Shown here piece after piece: positions 17,784 through 25,446 of a stretch of DNA of 61,711 nt. A model generated the notes under the pieces. The model saw only the letters and a program-made list of their open reading frames with translations. It was not told the origin of the DNA and made no database searches. Numbering within the stretch: the first letter of the stretch is position 1; every line of letters begins with the position of its first letter. The stretch is from Desulfosporosinus fructosivorans (GTDB taxonomy: Bacteria > Bacillota > Desulfitobacteriia > Desulfitobacteriales > Desulfitobacteriaceae), in NCBI RefSeq assembly GCF_004766045.1, contig NZ_SPQQ01000019.1:1-61711 (forward strand), in the 5' to 3' direction. The position numbers were made by a program, and so were the translations under genes.

Positions 17784-18593
17784 TTAGTCAACTTTAACTG
17801 GGCCTATCTTATTCTTACGGAATGCATTTGAATAATTACGACAGTAGCGATCGCGTCCTAATAATGCGTCGGTTACTAAAAGTGTTGTCACCAAATCGCG
17901 ATTACATGGGTCTAGAATAGCAGAGTCCATTCCTACATAAGTCGCTAAGATCAAGAAATGCTGATTAACCACTTTTCGGAGCGGCATACCAAAAGAGATA
18001 TTGCTTAAACCCGAGGTCACTTTAATCGTAGGATACAACTTCTTCACTTCTTTTAATGTCTCTATAAAGTTCATGAGCGAGCTATTATCTGCCGATAACG
18101 CCATGACGAGGGGGTCGATATGAATTCTTTCTGGGCTAATATCATATTTTTGCGCTTTTTCAACCAGTATTTTGGTGATATCAATGCGTGTTTGAATATC
18201 TGAGGGAATCCCTCTATTGTCACAAGTTAGCGCGATGACCTGCCACTCTGTCTCCTTAATGAGAGGATAAATAACTTCACATTTTCCGCCTTCTTCAGAT
18301 ACAGAGTTGATTAATCCGGGTCGTTTAGCATAGGGGATAATTTGTTCGATAACTTTTGCATTTGGGCTGTCGATACACAAAGGCGTATCAACTGAGTTCT
18401 GAACAATGTCCATCAGCCATTTCAGTGTTTCCACTTCAATATCAGGTGATGTACTTGCACAAATGTCAAGATAATCTGCTCCCGCTTCAGCCTGTTTGAT
18501 AGCAAGATTGTGGATGAATTGTTCATCTTTTTCCTGAATGGCCTTTTTTACACTAGGAATTGTTCCGTTAATCTTTTCTCCAATAATTATCAA
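17784..18593 (-). CDS. methyltetrahydrofolate:corrinoid methyltransferase (MtrH/AcsE-like, methyltransferase II)
   Basis: A 269-residue pterin-binding TIM barrel. Recognisable blocks are IIIGEKINGT at the start, GADYLDICAS near 40, CIDSPN near 72, INSVSEE near 95, IDPLVMALSAD near 158 and SGLSNISFGMP near 193. These are shared with AcsE and the MtvA type enzymes that transfer the methyl group from the corrinoid protein to THF. With the corrinoid protein encoded next and the UroD-type methyltransferases on both sides, it completes a three-component demethylase. The product methyl-THF would feed the pathway that includes fhs at 1752. No activator is encoded in this set. Confidence 0.92.
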   Translation of the reverse strand: MIIIGEKINGTIPSVKKAIQEKDEQFIHNLAIKQAEAGADYLDICASTSPDIEVETLKWLMDIVQNSVDTPLCIDSPNAKVIEQIIPYAKRPGLINSVSEEGGKCEVIYPLIKETEWQVIALTCDNRGIPSDIQTRIDITKILVEKAQKYDISPERIHIDPLVMALSADNSSLMNFIETLKEVKKLYPTIKVTSGLSNISFGMPLRKVVNQHFLILATYVGMDSAILDPCNRDLVTTLLVTDALLGRDRYCRNYSNAFRKNKIGPVKVD

Positions 18594-18757
18594 GTCTTAA
18601 CTCACTCCATCACGTTTTATTGTTTCGATATGATTTGACCTTCCTCTTTTGACTCACCTAACTGACCTTTCACGTTGTCTATGATGAAGGTGGCTTCACT
18701 AAAGACGTGCCATTTTCTACACAACCGCTGCAATATTGATAATTAAGATATTATTGT

Positions 18758-18904
18758 TTAATAGAATAAGCGGAAGATGAAGACCATCATTGCATCTTCG
18801 TAGTTTTGTATTGTACGTGCTTCTTCTATATCAGCAACAATTGGAAATTGCTCTTTATAATCATTCCATTTCGTATAATATTTTGATTGAATATTGCATT
18901 CCAT
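18758..18904 (-). CDS. small protein, 48 aa
   Basis: A short frame whose ATG is preceded by GGGAGGGACAGTAAT, starting 17 bases after the stop of the UroD-type gene on the same strand. It begins MECNIQSKYYTKWNDY and contains ADIEEARTIQNYEDAMM. No family is recognised. It could be a genuine small gene in the operon or the truncated front of a larger protein. The remaining gap to 18593 shows nothing else. Confidence 0.45.
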   Translation of the reverse strand: MECNIQSKYYTKWNDYKEQFPIVADIEEARTIQNYEDAMMVFIFRLFY

Positions 18905-18921
18905 ATTACTGTCCCTCCCTT

Positions 18922-20067
18922 TTAATACACGCCATATTCGCGTACGGTTGCAATAACGGCCCTCAAATTCTCCATGGAATTCCGTTTCAGGGATAAAATC
19001 GGCTTGTCAAAATTGAATATATAGTTGCCGTTACGGCCAAGGATATCAACAGCTTTTTTGGCGTAATCAATACATTCCTGTTTAGAGTTAGTTTCAAGCA
19101 TTGTTACAGGATACAAGCCCGTTATAATATGCTTTTTATTCGTTCTGAGGGCAACTTCTTCCATATCTCCATACTCATGTCTTACATCAGGGTTTCCGGG
19201 AAGTTCGTTGATATAATCAATATACCTTACCATATCCCCTTGTAATAATAACTGGCTATTCGAGCCGCTTTCATAGATAAATTGACACAGTTTTAAGAAT
19301 GACGGCCAATAGTATTTTTCAAATTGTTTCGTATTCATAAAAGCCGGCATATGAATGGGTATCATCGTTCGGCAATATTTTGATGACATACAGGATACCG
19401 CACACTTCTCCATATAGGGTAATACCGCATCGCACGCTTCAGCAATTTTTTCCGGACAACGCCTGATATCCTTTGCTATCTCCGTAAAAGATCTCAGTAC
19501 ATCGGCCAGAAAATCATAAGGCGCCTCTGTTATTCCTCCCAGTGGGAAGTGGGCATAACTATACTTTTCATTGATTTTTGCCATCGCAATTAATTGAGCT
19601 TTCTTATAATCTTCATCCGCTTTCATCGCCTTAGCTAAATTAAGGCTGGCTTTAATCCGATCACCACCAAACCCTGGATAAATTCTAGGTAGTGCTTTTT
19701 CCAATAGAAAAGCATAAGGATCAGCAATAAACTCGTCGTATTCTTCAGGTTCCATTGATTTAACTTCAGGATGCTGCATTACACCGCTTGAGCTCATGAC
19801 AAAAGCTTTAGACTCCAAAATTTGATAATAGGCCGGCGTTCTTACATTCATTGAAACAGGGGCTACATCACATCCTAATTGTTCAGATACAGTATCCATA
19901 AAGGAAAAATAGGCATTTGTGTCCCACTGCGTCTTTTTTAAATCCATTTTGCAATAATCTATGGCTGCTTCTTGACTTACACCAACACGAATCGGAATTC
20001 GGCTAGGTTTGACCCCATCATAGATGTCTGTAAATAATTTAGTACGTTCTTGTTTCAATTCGTTCAT
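18922..20067 (-). CDS. UroD-family methyltransferase (methyltransferase I type), copy B
   Basis: A 381-residue UroD/MtaA-superfamily protein. Blocks shared with copy A at 14129 include KQFEKYYWPSFLKL near 250, YIDYINELPG near 290, YAKKAVDILG near 340 and the ending NLRAVIATVREYG. As in copy A, the MtaA zinc-ligand pattern is not apparent. It probably demethylates a different methylated substrate and donates to the same corrinoid protein at 17021. It lies downstream of the amidohydrolase gene, separated by a 434-base gap with palindromes, and upstream of the MtrH-like gene. A four-gene order amidohydrolase-MT I-MT II-corrinoid is therefore seen. Confidence 0.82.
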   Translation of the reverse strand: MNELKQERTKLFTDIYDGVKPSRIPIRVGVSQEAAIDYCKMDLKKTQWDTNAYFSFMDTVSEQLGCDVAPVSMNVRTPAYYQILESKAFVMSSSGVMQHPEVKSMEPEEYDEFIADPYAFLLEKALPRIYPGFGGDRIKASLNLAKAMKADEDYKKAQLIAMAKINEKYSYAHFPLGGITEAPYDFLADVLRSFTEIAKDIRRCPEKIAEACDAVLPYMEKCAVSCMSSKYCRTMIPIHMPAFMNTKQFEKYYWPSFLKLCQFIYESGSNSQLLLQGDMVRYIDYINELPGNPDVRHEYGDMEEVALRTNKKHIITGLYPVTMLETNSKQECIDYAKKAVDILGRNGNYIFNFDKPILSLKRNSMENLRAVIATVREYGVY

Positions 20068-20159
20068 CTTTGTTATCCGCTCTCCCTTCTTTTTAGCAAG
20101 GTTTTACTATTTTTTTAATAACGGGATAAACAATATTCTTGATTCAGGTGGGGTTCTAC

Positions 20160-20235
20160 CCCCTCTGAGTCTTACAGCCATGATTCGAACACGATGTTCG
20201 AGGTTAGAACACCGCCATGGCTGGCAAGATGCGAC
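20160..20235. repeat. nested palindromic element
   Basis: CAGCCATG and CATGGCTG enclose a second inverted repeat, TCGAACA-CGA-TGTTCGA. The surrounding bases are GC-richer than the neighbouring genes. It resembles the end structure of a mobile element, but no transposase is present. It lies in the 434-base gap between the amidohydrolase and UroD-type genes. Confidence 0.4.
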
Positions 20236-20288
20236 CCTCCGCTTGCAGAAGTGGGGGTGTTAAAAGAGGCCTTTAAAAGCGATTGCAG

Positions 20289-20326
20289 CTAATACGCCGG
20301 TGCACAAGACACCAGCGTATTATTAG
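20289..20326. terminator. hairpin after the amidohydrolase gene
   Basis: AATACGCCGGTG pairs with CACCAGCGTATT across a short loop with one bulge. It could end the amidohydrolase transcript or reduce read-through to the UroD-type gene; there is no strong T-run. The stretch from 20330 to 20500 shows no recognisable feature. Confidence 0.4.
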
Positions 20327-20501
20327 GATGGATAAGGTTTAGACTTTTTAACAGTGACAATGCCATGGCAGATGCTGACGATAGCCATGCCAACCGAGAT
20401 GGTTGCTCTCCGCAACATGGTGATGGGCACGTTCGCCTACATGACAGATGCGACATAACCGGTCACACATCCACGTCGAGGACTTCAATCATTGCCTTAT
20501 G

Positions 20502-21548
20502 CTATACGTTGAGATTGAAGAGACGAATAGCATTCCCGTTCATGATGAGCTCGCGTTCCTCTTCTGTGATATCCAAGGTTTTGACAAACTCGACACCTTG
20601 TGACATCCAACCGTAGAACACCGGGAACGAACTGCCAAACAGGATGTGGTCGGCGCCGCAGACCTTGATCGCACACTCGACTTCTGCTTTGCCCCAAGAG
20701 GCCGGGTGAGTCATATCGAAGTAGATATTATTCTTCAGATAGCCTAAAATCCTGTCGGCATCGGAGGTATCCAAACGCGACAGAGTAGCTTCCTTCTTAT
20801 TGCTCTTGTGGGGCGCAAGCAAGTGGTAGTTCGCAAACCAGTTGCCGCCGAACATAGTGTGGATAAGCTTGAGGTTCGGGAATTCTTCGAACATGCCACT
20901 GAACAACTCGCGTCCCACAGCAGTACCCTGGTCAATGATACGACCGAACTCACGGCGCAGATTCGTGTAATCATAGATGGACTGCCAATAGACCGGCAGT
21001 GGGGTATGATGAACAATGACCGGTACGTTCATCTCGTTAAGAACCTTCCAGTAGGGCTTAAAGGCCTCATCGTCGAGGTAAAGCTGGCCGTAATGGCAGG
21101 CCAGTTGGACGCCGACCATTCCAAGATCCTTTACGCAACGTTCGAGCTCATAAAAGTTCTCCTTACCGCCCCAGGGCGGAAGACAAGCGTTCGCATAGAG
21201 ACGGCCACCTGATCGCTTGCACATGTCTGCAGCGTTGTCATTTACGATCTTGCAGGTGTCAAGCCGTAGCCACTCCTGCCAAACCGGCACGCGAAGTATA
21301 GCCTTGTCGACGCCGGCGTCATCCATCGCCTGAAGCTTAGCCTCGAGTGAATAATCGCCTTCAACGTAGTTAAGGTTCTGATAGCCTTTTGGTTTTTCGA
21401 GAATAAGCTGGCGGGCGCCGGACTCTACTGCACCCAAAGACGCGATCTCTCCAAATGAGCGGGGAGCCGTGCTCAAGAAACCATCCAGAACCTTCTCGTT
21501 GGTAAACAGATCTTCGGGAAGGTGGTGCATATTGATGTCAATAATCAC
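20502..21548 (-). CDS. amidohydrolase_2-type protein with altered metal-binding residues
   Basis: A 348-residue TIM-barrel protein related to ACMSD and gamma-resorcylate decarboxylases, which cleave or decarboxylate aromatic acids. Family landmarks are VIVHHTPLP near 177, HTMFGGNWF near 240 and DHILFGSSFPV near 315. Two usual metal ligands look changed: the N-terminal H-x-H reads N-M-H (MIIDINMHH), and the aspartate of the GxDxP segment reads serine (GSSFP). Metal use or catalysis may therefore differ. By eye it is GC-richer than its neighbours. Two MarR-type operators lie 50-95 bases upstream. Decayed copies of its 5' half exist at 16565 and 24715. Confidence 0.85.
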   Translation of the reverse strand: MIIDINMHHLPEDLFTNEKVLDGFLSTAPRSFGEIASLGAVESGARQLILEKPKGYQNLNYVEGDYSLEAKLQAMDDAGVDKAILRVPVWQEWLRLDTCKIVNDNAADMCKRSGGRLYANACLPPWGGKENFYELERCVKDLGMVGVQLACHYGQLYLDDEAFKPYWKVLNEMNVPVIVHHTPLPVYWQSIYDYTNLRREFGRIIDQGTAVGRELFSGMFEEFPNLKLIHTMFGGNWFANYHLLAPHKSNKKEATLSRLDTSDADRILGYLKNNIYFDMTHPASWGKAEVECAIKVCGADHILFGSSFPVFYGWMSQGVEFVKTLDITEEERELIMNGNAIRLFNLNV

Positions 21549-21596
21549 TGTTAAACACCTCTACTCTTAATTTTTTATTTGGGATCTTAATTATTA

Positions 21597-21610
21597 GTTG
21601 CTCACACAAC
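21597..21610. promoter_or_regulatory. MarR-type operator copy 3
   Basis: GTTGCTCACACAAC matches the consensus with one changed base in the right half, and the flanking TA...TA extends the symmetry. It lies 49 bases upstream of the amidohydrolase start. Confidence 0.5.
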
Positions 21611-21627
21611 TATATTAACAGACATTA

Positions 21628-21641
21628 GTTGCCAACGCAAC
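21628..21641. promoter_or_regulatory. MarR-type operator copy 4
   Basis: GTTGCCAACGCAAC has perfect five-base arms around four bases. On the minus strand an AATAATA -10-like sequence lies two bases upstream, so it overlaps the amidohydrolase transcription start. Confidence 0.6.
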
Positions 21642-21703
21642 ATTATTATTTTTTAATTTTCAATTGATTCAATAATTATTTGGATATATAATGATATGAT
21701 ATA

Positions 21704-21717
21704 GTTGCATTTGCAAT
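21704..21717. promoter_or_regulatory. MarR-type operator copy 5 (autoregulatory)
   Basis: GTTGCATTTGCAAT lies directly after the plus-strand -10-like TATGATATA and 28 bases before the marR start codon. This is the position expected for autorepression. Confidence 0.6.
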
Positions 21718-21744
21718 AATTCTTTTATCTAGGGGGACTGTCTC

Positions 21745-22218
21745 TTGTCTCAGGAAAGATTCGGTAAACATATTTCTTTAATTTATAGGTATAGTCAAAT
21801 ATTTATGGATCAAAATTTAAGTAACTATAATCTCGGAAGTGGTCAATATGTCTTTCTATTAAATTTACTTCAAAACAAGGGAGTAAATCAGGAGAAGTTA
21901 TCAAATATCTTAATGATAAACAAGGCAACCACAGCTAGGGCCATCAAAAAGCTTGAAAAAGAAGGTTATGTTGTAAGGAATACTTCTAATGAGGATAAGC
22001 GATCTTATGAGTTGTACCCCACTGAAAAAGCAGAAGCAATTGAGGCTGTTTTAATGAAGCTTTTAGATACCTGGAATGGAATCTTATTGAAGGATTTTTC
22101 TGATGAAGAAAAAGATCAATTATTTATCTTAATTGAGAAAGTTGGAAATAATCTTTTTAATAACTTGGAACATTTCGGAAATCACGATGAAGATATGGAC
22201 CTTGAAAACATTGATTAA
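21745..22218 (+). CDS. MarR-family transcriptional regulator
   Basis: A 157-residue winged-helix regulator started at TTG 21745, with a GGGGG site upstream. The DNA-binding helix region is NILMINKATTARAIKKLEKEG near residue 50, and the wing follows with TSNEDKRSYEL. It is divergent from the amidohydrolase gene. Three copies of a palindrome lie in the 196-base gap, and others lie in front of related units up to 17 kb away. MarR proteins bind such 14-18-base palindromes and release DNA on binding small aromatic ligands. It is therefore the best candidate regulator of the whole methyl/aromatic island. The ligand is not known. Confidence 0.92.
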   Translation: MSQERFGKHISLIYRYSQIFMDQNLSNYNLGSGQYVFLLNLLQNKGVNQEKLSNILMINKATTARAIKKLEKEGYVVRNTSNEDKRSYELYPTEKAEAIEAVLMKLLDTWNGILLKDFSDEEKDQLFILIEKVGNNLFNNLEHFGNHDEDMDLENID

Positions 22219-22220
22219 CT

Positions 22221-22349
22221 TTAATTATCCTTTTCTGTCTCAGGCAATGGTTCTGAGCATTTTTTACAAATCTTATTGACAAGTGGATTCATCGTATTAC
22301 ACTTTGGACACCGGATTGGTTTTTTAGTCTTTGGCGGACGAAAACACAT
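22221..22349 (-). CDS. small zinc-ribbon protein, 42 aa
   Basis: A tiny frame with AAGGAAT upstream of its ATG that encodes two cysteine pairs: IRCPKCNTMN and KICKKCSEP, 11 residues apart. This is the pattern of a zinc ribbon. It is convergent with the marR gene, whose stop codon lies 3 bases from its own. Such small ribbons can be regulators or metal carriers; nothing in the sequence decides between them. Confidence 0.65.
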   Translation of the reverse strand: MCFRPPKTKKPIRCPKCNTMNPLVNKICKKCSEPLPETEKDN

Positions 22350-22426
22350 AGATTTATTCCTTAAATTTCAAATTACATGTATTCTATTTGTTAGCTCAGT
22401 ACCGCCTTAATAAAATCATGAATATA

Positions 22427-22470
22427 AATACCCCTGATCTCAGACGTATTGTCCGAACCTCAGGGGTATT
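22427..22470. terminator. strong hairpin terminator
   Basis: AATACCCCTGA (22427-22437) pairs perfectly with TCAGGGGTATT (22460-22470), followed by TTAG on the plus strand and an A/T-rich end on the other side. It probably acts in both directions. Confidence 0.6.
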
Positions 22471-22526
22471 TTAGCATCGTCACTACGAGGGCGGTGTGAT
22501 TCACGCACGGCATGAGCTTGTCGTTT

Positions 22527-22690
22527 CTATATCGTTGACTTGTCGCAGGGGTTGGCGCAGACCACGACGGCAACAGGCATTCCACCATCGATAGTATGCG
22601 GCGGGACGGCAATTTCGCACTGTATTTTCGCATTATCTCCGACTCGTTTAATAAAAGGAACAGAGTATTTAAGCGTGTTTAGCAGAACTA
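22527..22690 (-). pseudogene. gene fragment of unknown origin
   Basis: The minus strand has an open stretch encoding PFIKRVGDNAKIQCEIAVPP and MPVAVVVCANPC before a stop at 22527. It has no start codon and lies directly after the pentapeptide-repeat gene. By eye it is GC-richer than its surroundings. It looks like the surviving C-terminal end of a protein, but the family is not recognised. Confidence 0.3.
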
Positions 22691-23356
22691 GCTCTTAATT
22701 ATTAGCCCTAAAAGATTTGAAAAAGACATTACTTGTTCAGGAGAAACGATACATCCATCTAGGTCATCAACGGTTACCCCTAATCCTTCTAGTTTACAAC
22801 TACTCAAGTCAATGCCTTTTAGCTTTGCTCCAGACATGCCAGTTTGTTGTAAATTTGTATTGTTAAACCCAACTTTTAAGAATTTAGCTTTGTAGAAATC
22901 AGCGTTGCATAATGAGCTATTCTTGAAATTAACCTGTTTGCAATTCAAGAAACGAAATAAAGCATAACTTCCATTACAGTTATCAAACTGCACATTCCGC
23001 AGAGTAGATTCACTCATATTCGTCCCGACCATTTTACAATTGACCATCTCTACTTTGTGTAGGACAGACTCCCTTAAATCCATATTTGATAAATCACAGT
23101 TTTCAAACCTGACATCGACTAGATCGAGGTACTTTAAAGATACGTTATGAAAAGTCACGTTTTTAAAGATAATTTTTTCAAAGGATACATGTTCAGCAAT
23201 TTGATTCTCGACCAAAGCATTGCTAATAATCCCCATAGTAAATGAATCTTCTGATTGGATATTCTTATCAAAAATTGTAAGCCTATCTAACTCATTCGGA
23301 AGATTAGGTGATATTATTTCCAAGCTTGATTTCTTATCCTCCATACTACGCCCCAT
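22688..23356 (-). CDS. pentapeptide-repeat protein
   Basis: A 222-residue protein with GGAGG seven bases before its ATG. Residues 60-200 show the A(D/N)LXX pattern of a right-handed quadrilateral helix, for example LKYLDLVDVRFENCDLSNMD and ADFYKAKFLKVGFNNTNLQQ. Members of this family range from gyrase-protecting DNA mimics to structural scaffolds. The N-terminal 50 residues are unique. It stands alone between a degenerate fragment and MFS3 and has no obvious link to the methyl-transfer genes. Confidence 0.88.
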   Translation of the reverse strand: MGRSMEDKKSSLEIISPNLPNELDRLTIFDKNIQSEDSFTMGIISNALVENQIAEHVSFEKIIFKNVTFHNVSLKYLDLVDVRFENCDLSNMDLRESVLHKVEMVNCKMVGTNMSESTLRNVQFDNCNGSYALFRFLNCKQVNFKNSSLCNADFYKAKFLKVGFNNTNLQQTGMSGAKLKGIDLSSCKLEGLGVTVDDLDGCIVSPEQVMSFSNLLGLIIKS

Positions 23357-23502
23357 CAGTCAACCTCCATTTGAAATTCCTTTGTCACTCGCCATTATGT
23401 CAGTAACATTTGCTTTTCTATTTACTCTAAAAGCATTAAGCCATGACAAAAAGATCTAGCACGGGAGGGCTACGCACCGTTCGTTTTCCATAACGCTCAT
23501 AA

Positions 23503-24711
23503 TTAATTATTACTATTGATTTCCCGAGTCTTAGATGGATTACTGCTCTTGACCATAACAAAAGCTATAGCGAATATTACTCCTATGATCTGAATAACGG
23601 CAGTAGGTATGACAGCCTCATTCCAATGATTCCCAGCTATAAAATTACCCAGGAATGGAGGCGAAAGGAAATTTGCCAAACCCTGCATTATAGCAATTAC
23701 ACTCATGCCTAGTCCAATAAAGTAAGGAGAAGTCATTACTCCAGGGACCATGGCCCATACTGTTGCAGCAGTAAAACCCATAATTAATCCGGTTACTGCC
23801 AAATACTCAAACATAATTCCTTGCGGCACAATAAATCCAAATGTATAGGTCATAGCAGATAAAATAGCACATGTAACTATAAGTGCATTTTTATTTTTTA
23901 TTCTTTTAAAAACAATTCCAGCAATTATTCCTCCAGGAGCACCCCACATAAATCCTAAACTCGCAGTGAAATTTGCAATTCCAGGGTTTATCCCGAATGC
24001 ATCAGCAAAATATTTAGGCGCCCATGTTAAAAAGCCCATTCTTCCCATAACCACGAATAAAAAGGTTAAACCTAAAAGCCAGATTTTAGGGTGCTTCAAC
24101 TCCTCTGAATAGGAAATTGAAGCACCACCGTGGCCGTTACTCGTTTCACCATCCGAAGGACGCCTTACCACACAAGCAAATAGAACAAAGGCAATAAGCC
24201 CCAGTACTACGCCAACCCACCAGTTACCTCTCCAGCTGCCAAATGCTTGTGTTACGGGGTTAGAGATATTATAAGCAATCGCACTTCCTACAGGATACCA
24301 AGTTGCCAGAATCCCCATGGGCAAACCTATTTCATTACCTTTAAAATGCATGGAAATTATAACAGGTGCAATAACGGTAAGTAAACTTAACCCAATACCC
24401 TCTATTACCCGTCCAGTCATTAGAAACGGGGAATTTGTCGCAATTGCACCAACAACGCATCCTAAAATAGTACAACCCAACGCTAACATTCCGCTTTTTT
24501 GGGGTCCAAAGCGTCTCAAAATTACTGCAGTTGGGAAAGCCAATATTATTCCTGTCAGAGCAAATATCGACATCAACCAACCTGCTGTTGTTGAATTGAC
24601 ATGAAATTCCTGCATCAATATACCCATGACAGGTGGAACTTTGAATTGATTCAAACAGGCAATTACATTGGAAAGATAAACCACAATAAAAATAGCCCAT
24701 CTACTACGCAT
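23503..24711 (-). CDS. MFS permease, paralog 3
   Basis: A 402-residue 12-helix carrier from the ATG at 24711, with AAGGGAAG upstream. The frame is open a further 13 codons, but that extension (MCRIANEG) is a leftover of the decayed amidohydrolase copy and should not be taken as the protein start. It shares LNQFKVPPVMGILM near 20 and RVIEGIGLSLLTVIAP near 105 with MFS1 and MFS2. Transcription probably begins at the operator region at 25.05-25.1 kb and crosses the amidohydrolase debris. It is the only intact gene of its cassette. Confidence 0.9.
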   Translation of the reverse strand: MRSRWAIFIVVYLSNVIACLNQFKVPPVMGILMQEFHVNSTTAGWLMSIFALTGIILAFPTAVILRRFGPQKSGMLALGCTILGCVVGAIATNSPFLMTGRVIEGIGLSLLTVIAPVIISMHFKGNEIGLPMGILATWYPVGSAIAYNISNPVTQAFGSWRGNWWVGVVLGLIAFVLFACVVRRPSDGETSNGHGGASISYSEELKHPKIWLLGLTFLFVVMGRMGFLTWAPKYFADAFGINPGIANFTASLGFMWGAPGGIIAGIVFKRIKNKNALIVTCAILSAMTYTFGFIVPQGIMFEYLAVTGLIMGFTAATVWAMVPGVMTSPYFIGLGMSVIAIMQGLANFLSPPFLGNFIAGNHWNEAVIPTAVIQIIGVIFAIAFVMVKSSNPSKTREINSNN

Positions 24712-24714
24712 TAA

Positions 24715-25020
24715 ATCACTTCCCTTTCCTTCATTGGCAATACGGCACATTTCAATTGGAGGCCACTCTTGCCAGACTGGTATCTGACGGAGATCCTCCG
24801 GCTTCAGACATGTCCAGTTACTTTACTTCTTAATTGTACGAGCCTTCTGCATAATTGAGTTTCTACAACCCTTTGGTTTATCAAGAACAATTTGGCGGTA
24901 TTTGTGCCTGGAGCCACGCCTTTATATACATTTCACTAAATGTTCTTAGGACAAAAACCTTTAATTTTTTTCATTAGTTAAATTTTCAGGACGGCAGTGT
25001 GCATATTCACAAATATTTTT
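24715..25020 (-). pseudogene. decayed 5' part of an amidohydrolase gene, copy C
   Basis: A GGAGGTG site at about 25025 precedes a minus-strand stretch with NMHTAVL, FCPKNI, APGTNTAK, LNYAEGSYN and IPVWQEWPPIEMCRIANEG in different frames. These align in order with NMHHLPE, TAPRSFGEI, AVESGARQ, LNYVEGDYS and VPVWQEWLRLDTCKIVND of the intact gene at 20502-21548. Stops and frameshifts interrupt it. It keeps the unusual N-M-H in place of H-x-H. It runs directly into MFS3. Confidence 0.75.
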
Positions 25021-25058
25021 AACACCTCCGTTTATTCAATAAAGATATTGCACGCAAC

Positions 25059-25110
25059 CATATTATATATAGAAATAGTTGTTAATGCAACTATTTCTAT
25101 ATATAATATG
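25059..25110. promoter_or_regulatory. long perfect palindrome containing MarR-type operator copy 6
   Basis: Two perfect 23-base arms (25059-25081 and 25088-25110) surround the six bases TTAATG. The core GTTGTTAATGCAAC (25078-25091) fits the operator family. A further degenerate site, ATTGCACGCAAC, lies at 25047-25058 with TATAATATG beside it on the minus strand. It is upstream of the decayed amidohydrolase copy and MFS3. Confidence 0.55.
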
Positions 25111-25169
25111 TAATTTAATATCCTAGATCAGTCCACGTTGGCTTTTCCCGCTACCCCTCTTACCTATTC

Positions 25170-25394
25170 AGACACTGTTTGCACGTGTATCCTATTGAAT
25201 TAGAGGACGGAGACATCATCCAAATTGACATTATGGCCAATGAAATCAACTTCGTCATAAGTGATACCGAACTGGAAAAACGCAGAGCCAACTGGAAGCC
25301 CAGAAAGCCGAACATTACAACTGGATACCTTGCTAGATATGCCGCCTTGGTTACGTCGGGAAACAGAGGCGCTATTTTAGAGATTCCGCAATAG
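25170..25394 (+). pseudogene. ilvD (dihydroxy-acid dehydratase) C-terminal fragment
   Basis: The plus strand reads ELEDGDIIQIDI, then KRRANWKPRKP and TTGYLARYAALVTS. This is the end of dihydroxy-acid dehydratase, an enzyme of branched-chain amino acid synthesis of about 555 residues. Only about 70 C-terminal residues are left and no start is present. A hairpin that could be its old terminator follows at 25407. Confidence 0.75.
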
Positions 25395-25406
25395 CACAGA
25401 ATTAAA

Positions 25407-25446
25407 AGCAACCAACAAACCGTTTTTAAACGGTTCGTTGGTTGCT
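25407..25446. terminator. hairpin terminator after the ilvD fragment
   Basis: AGCAACCAAC-A-AACCG pairs with CGGTT-C-GTTGGTTGCT around a T/A-rich loop. It is followed on the plus strand by GATATTTTCC. Confidence 0.5.
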
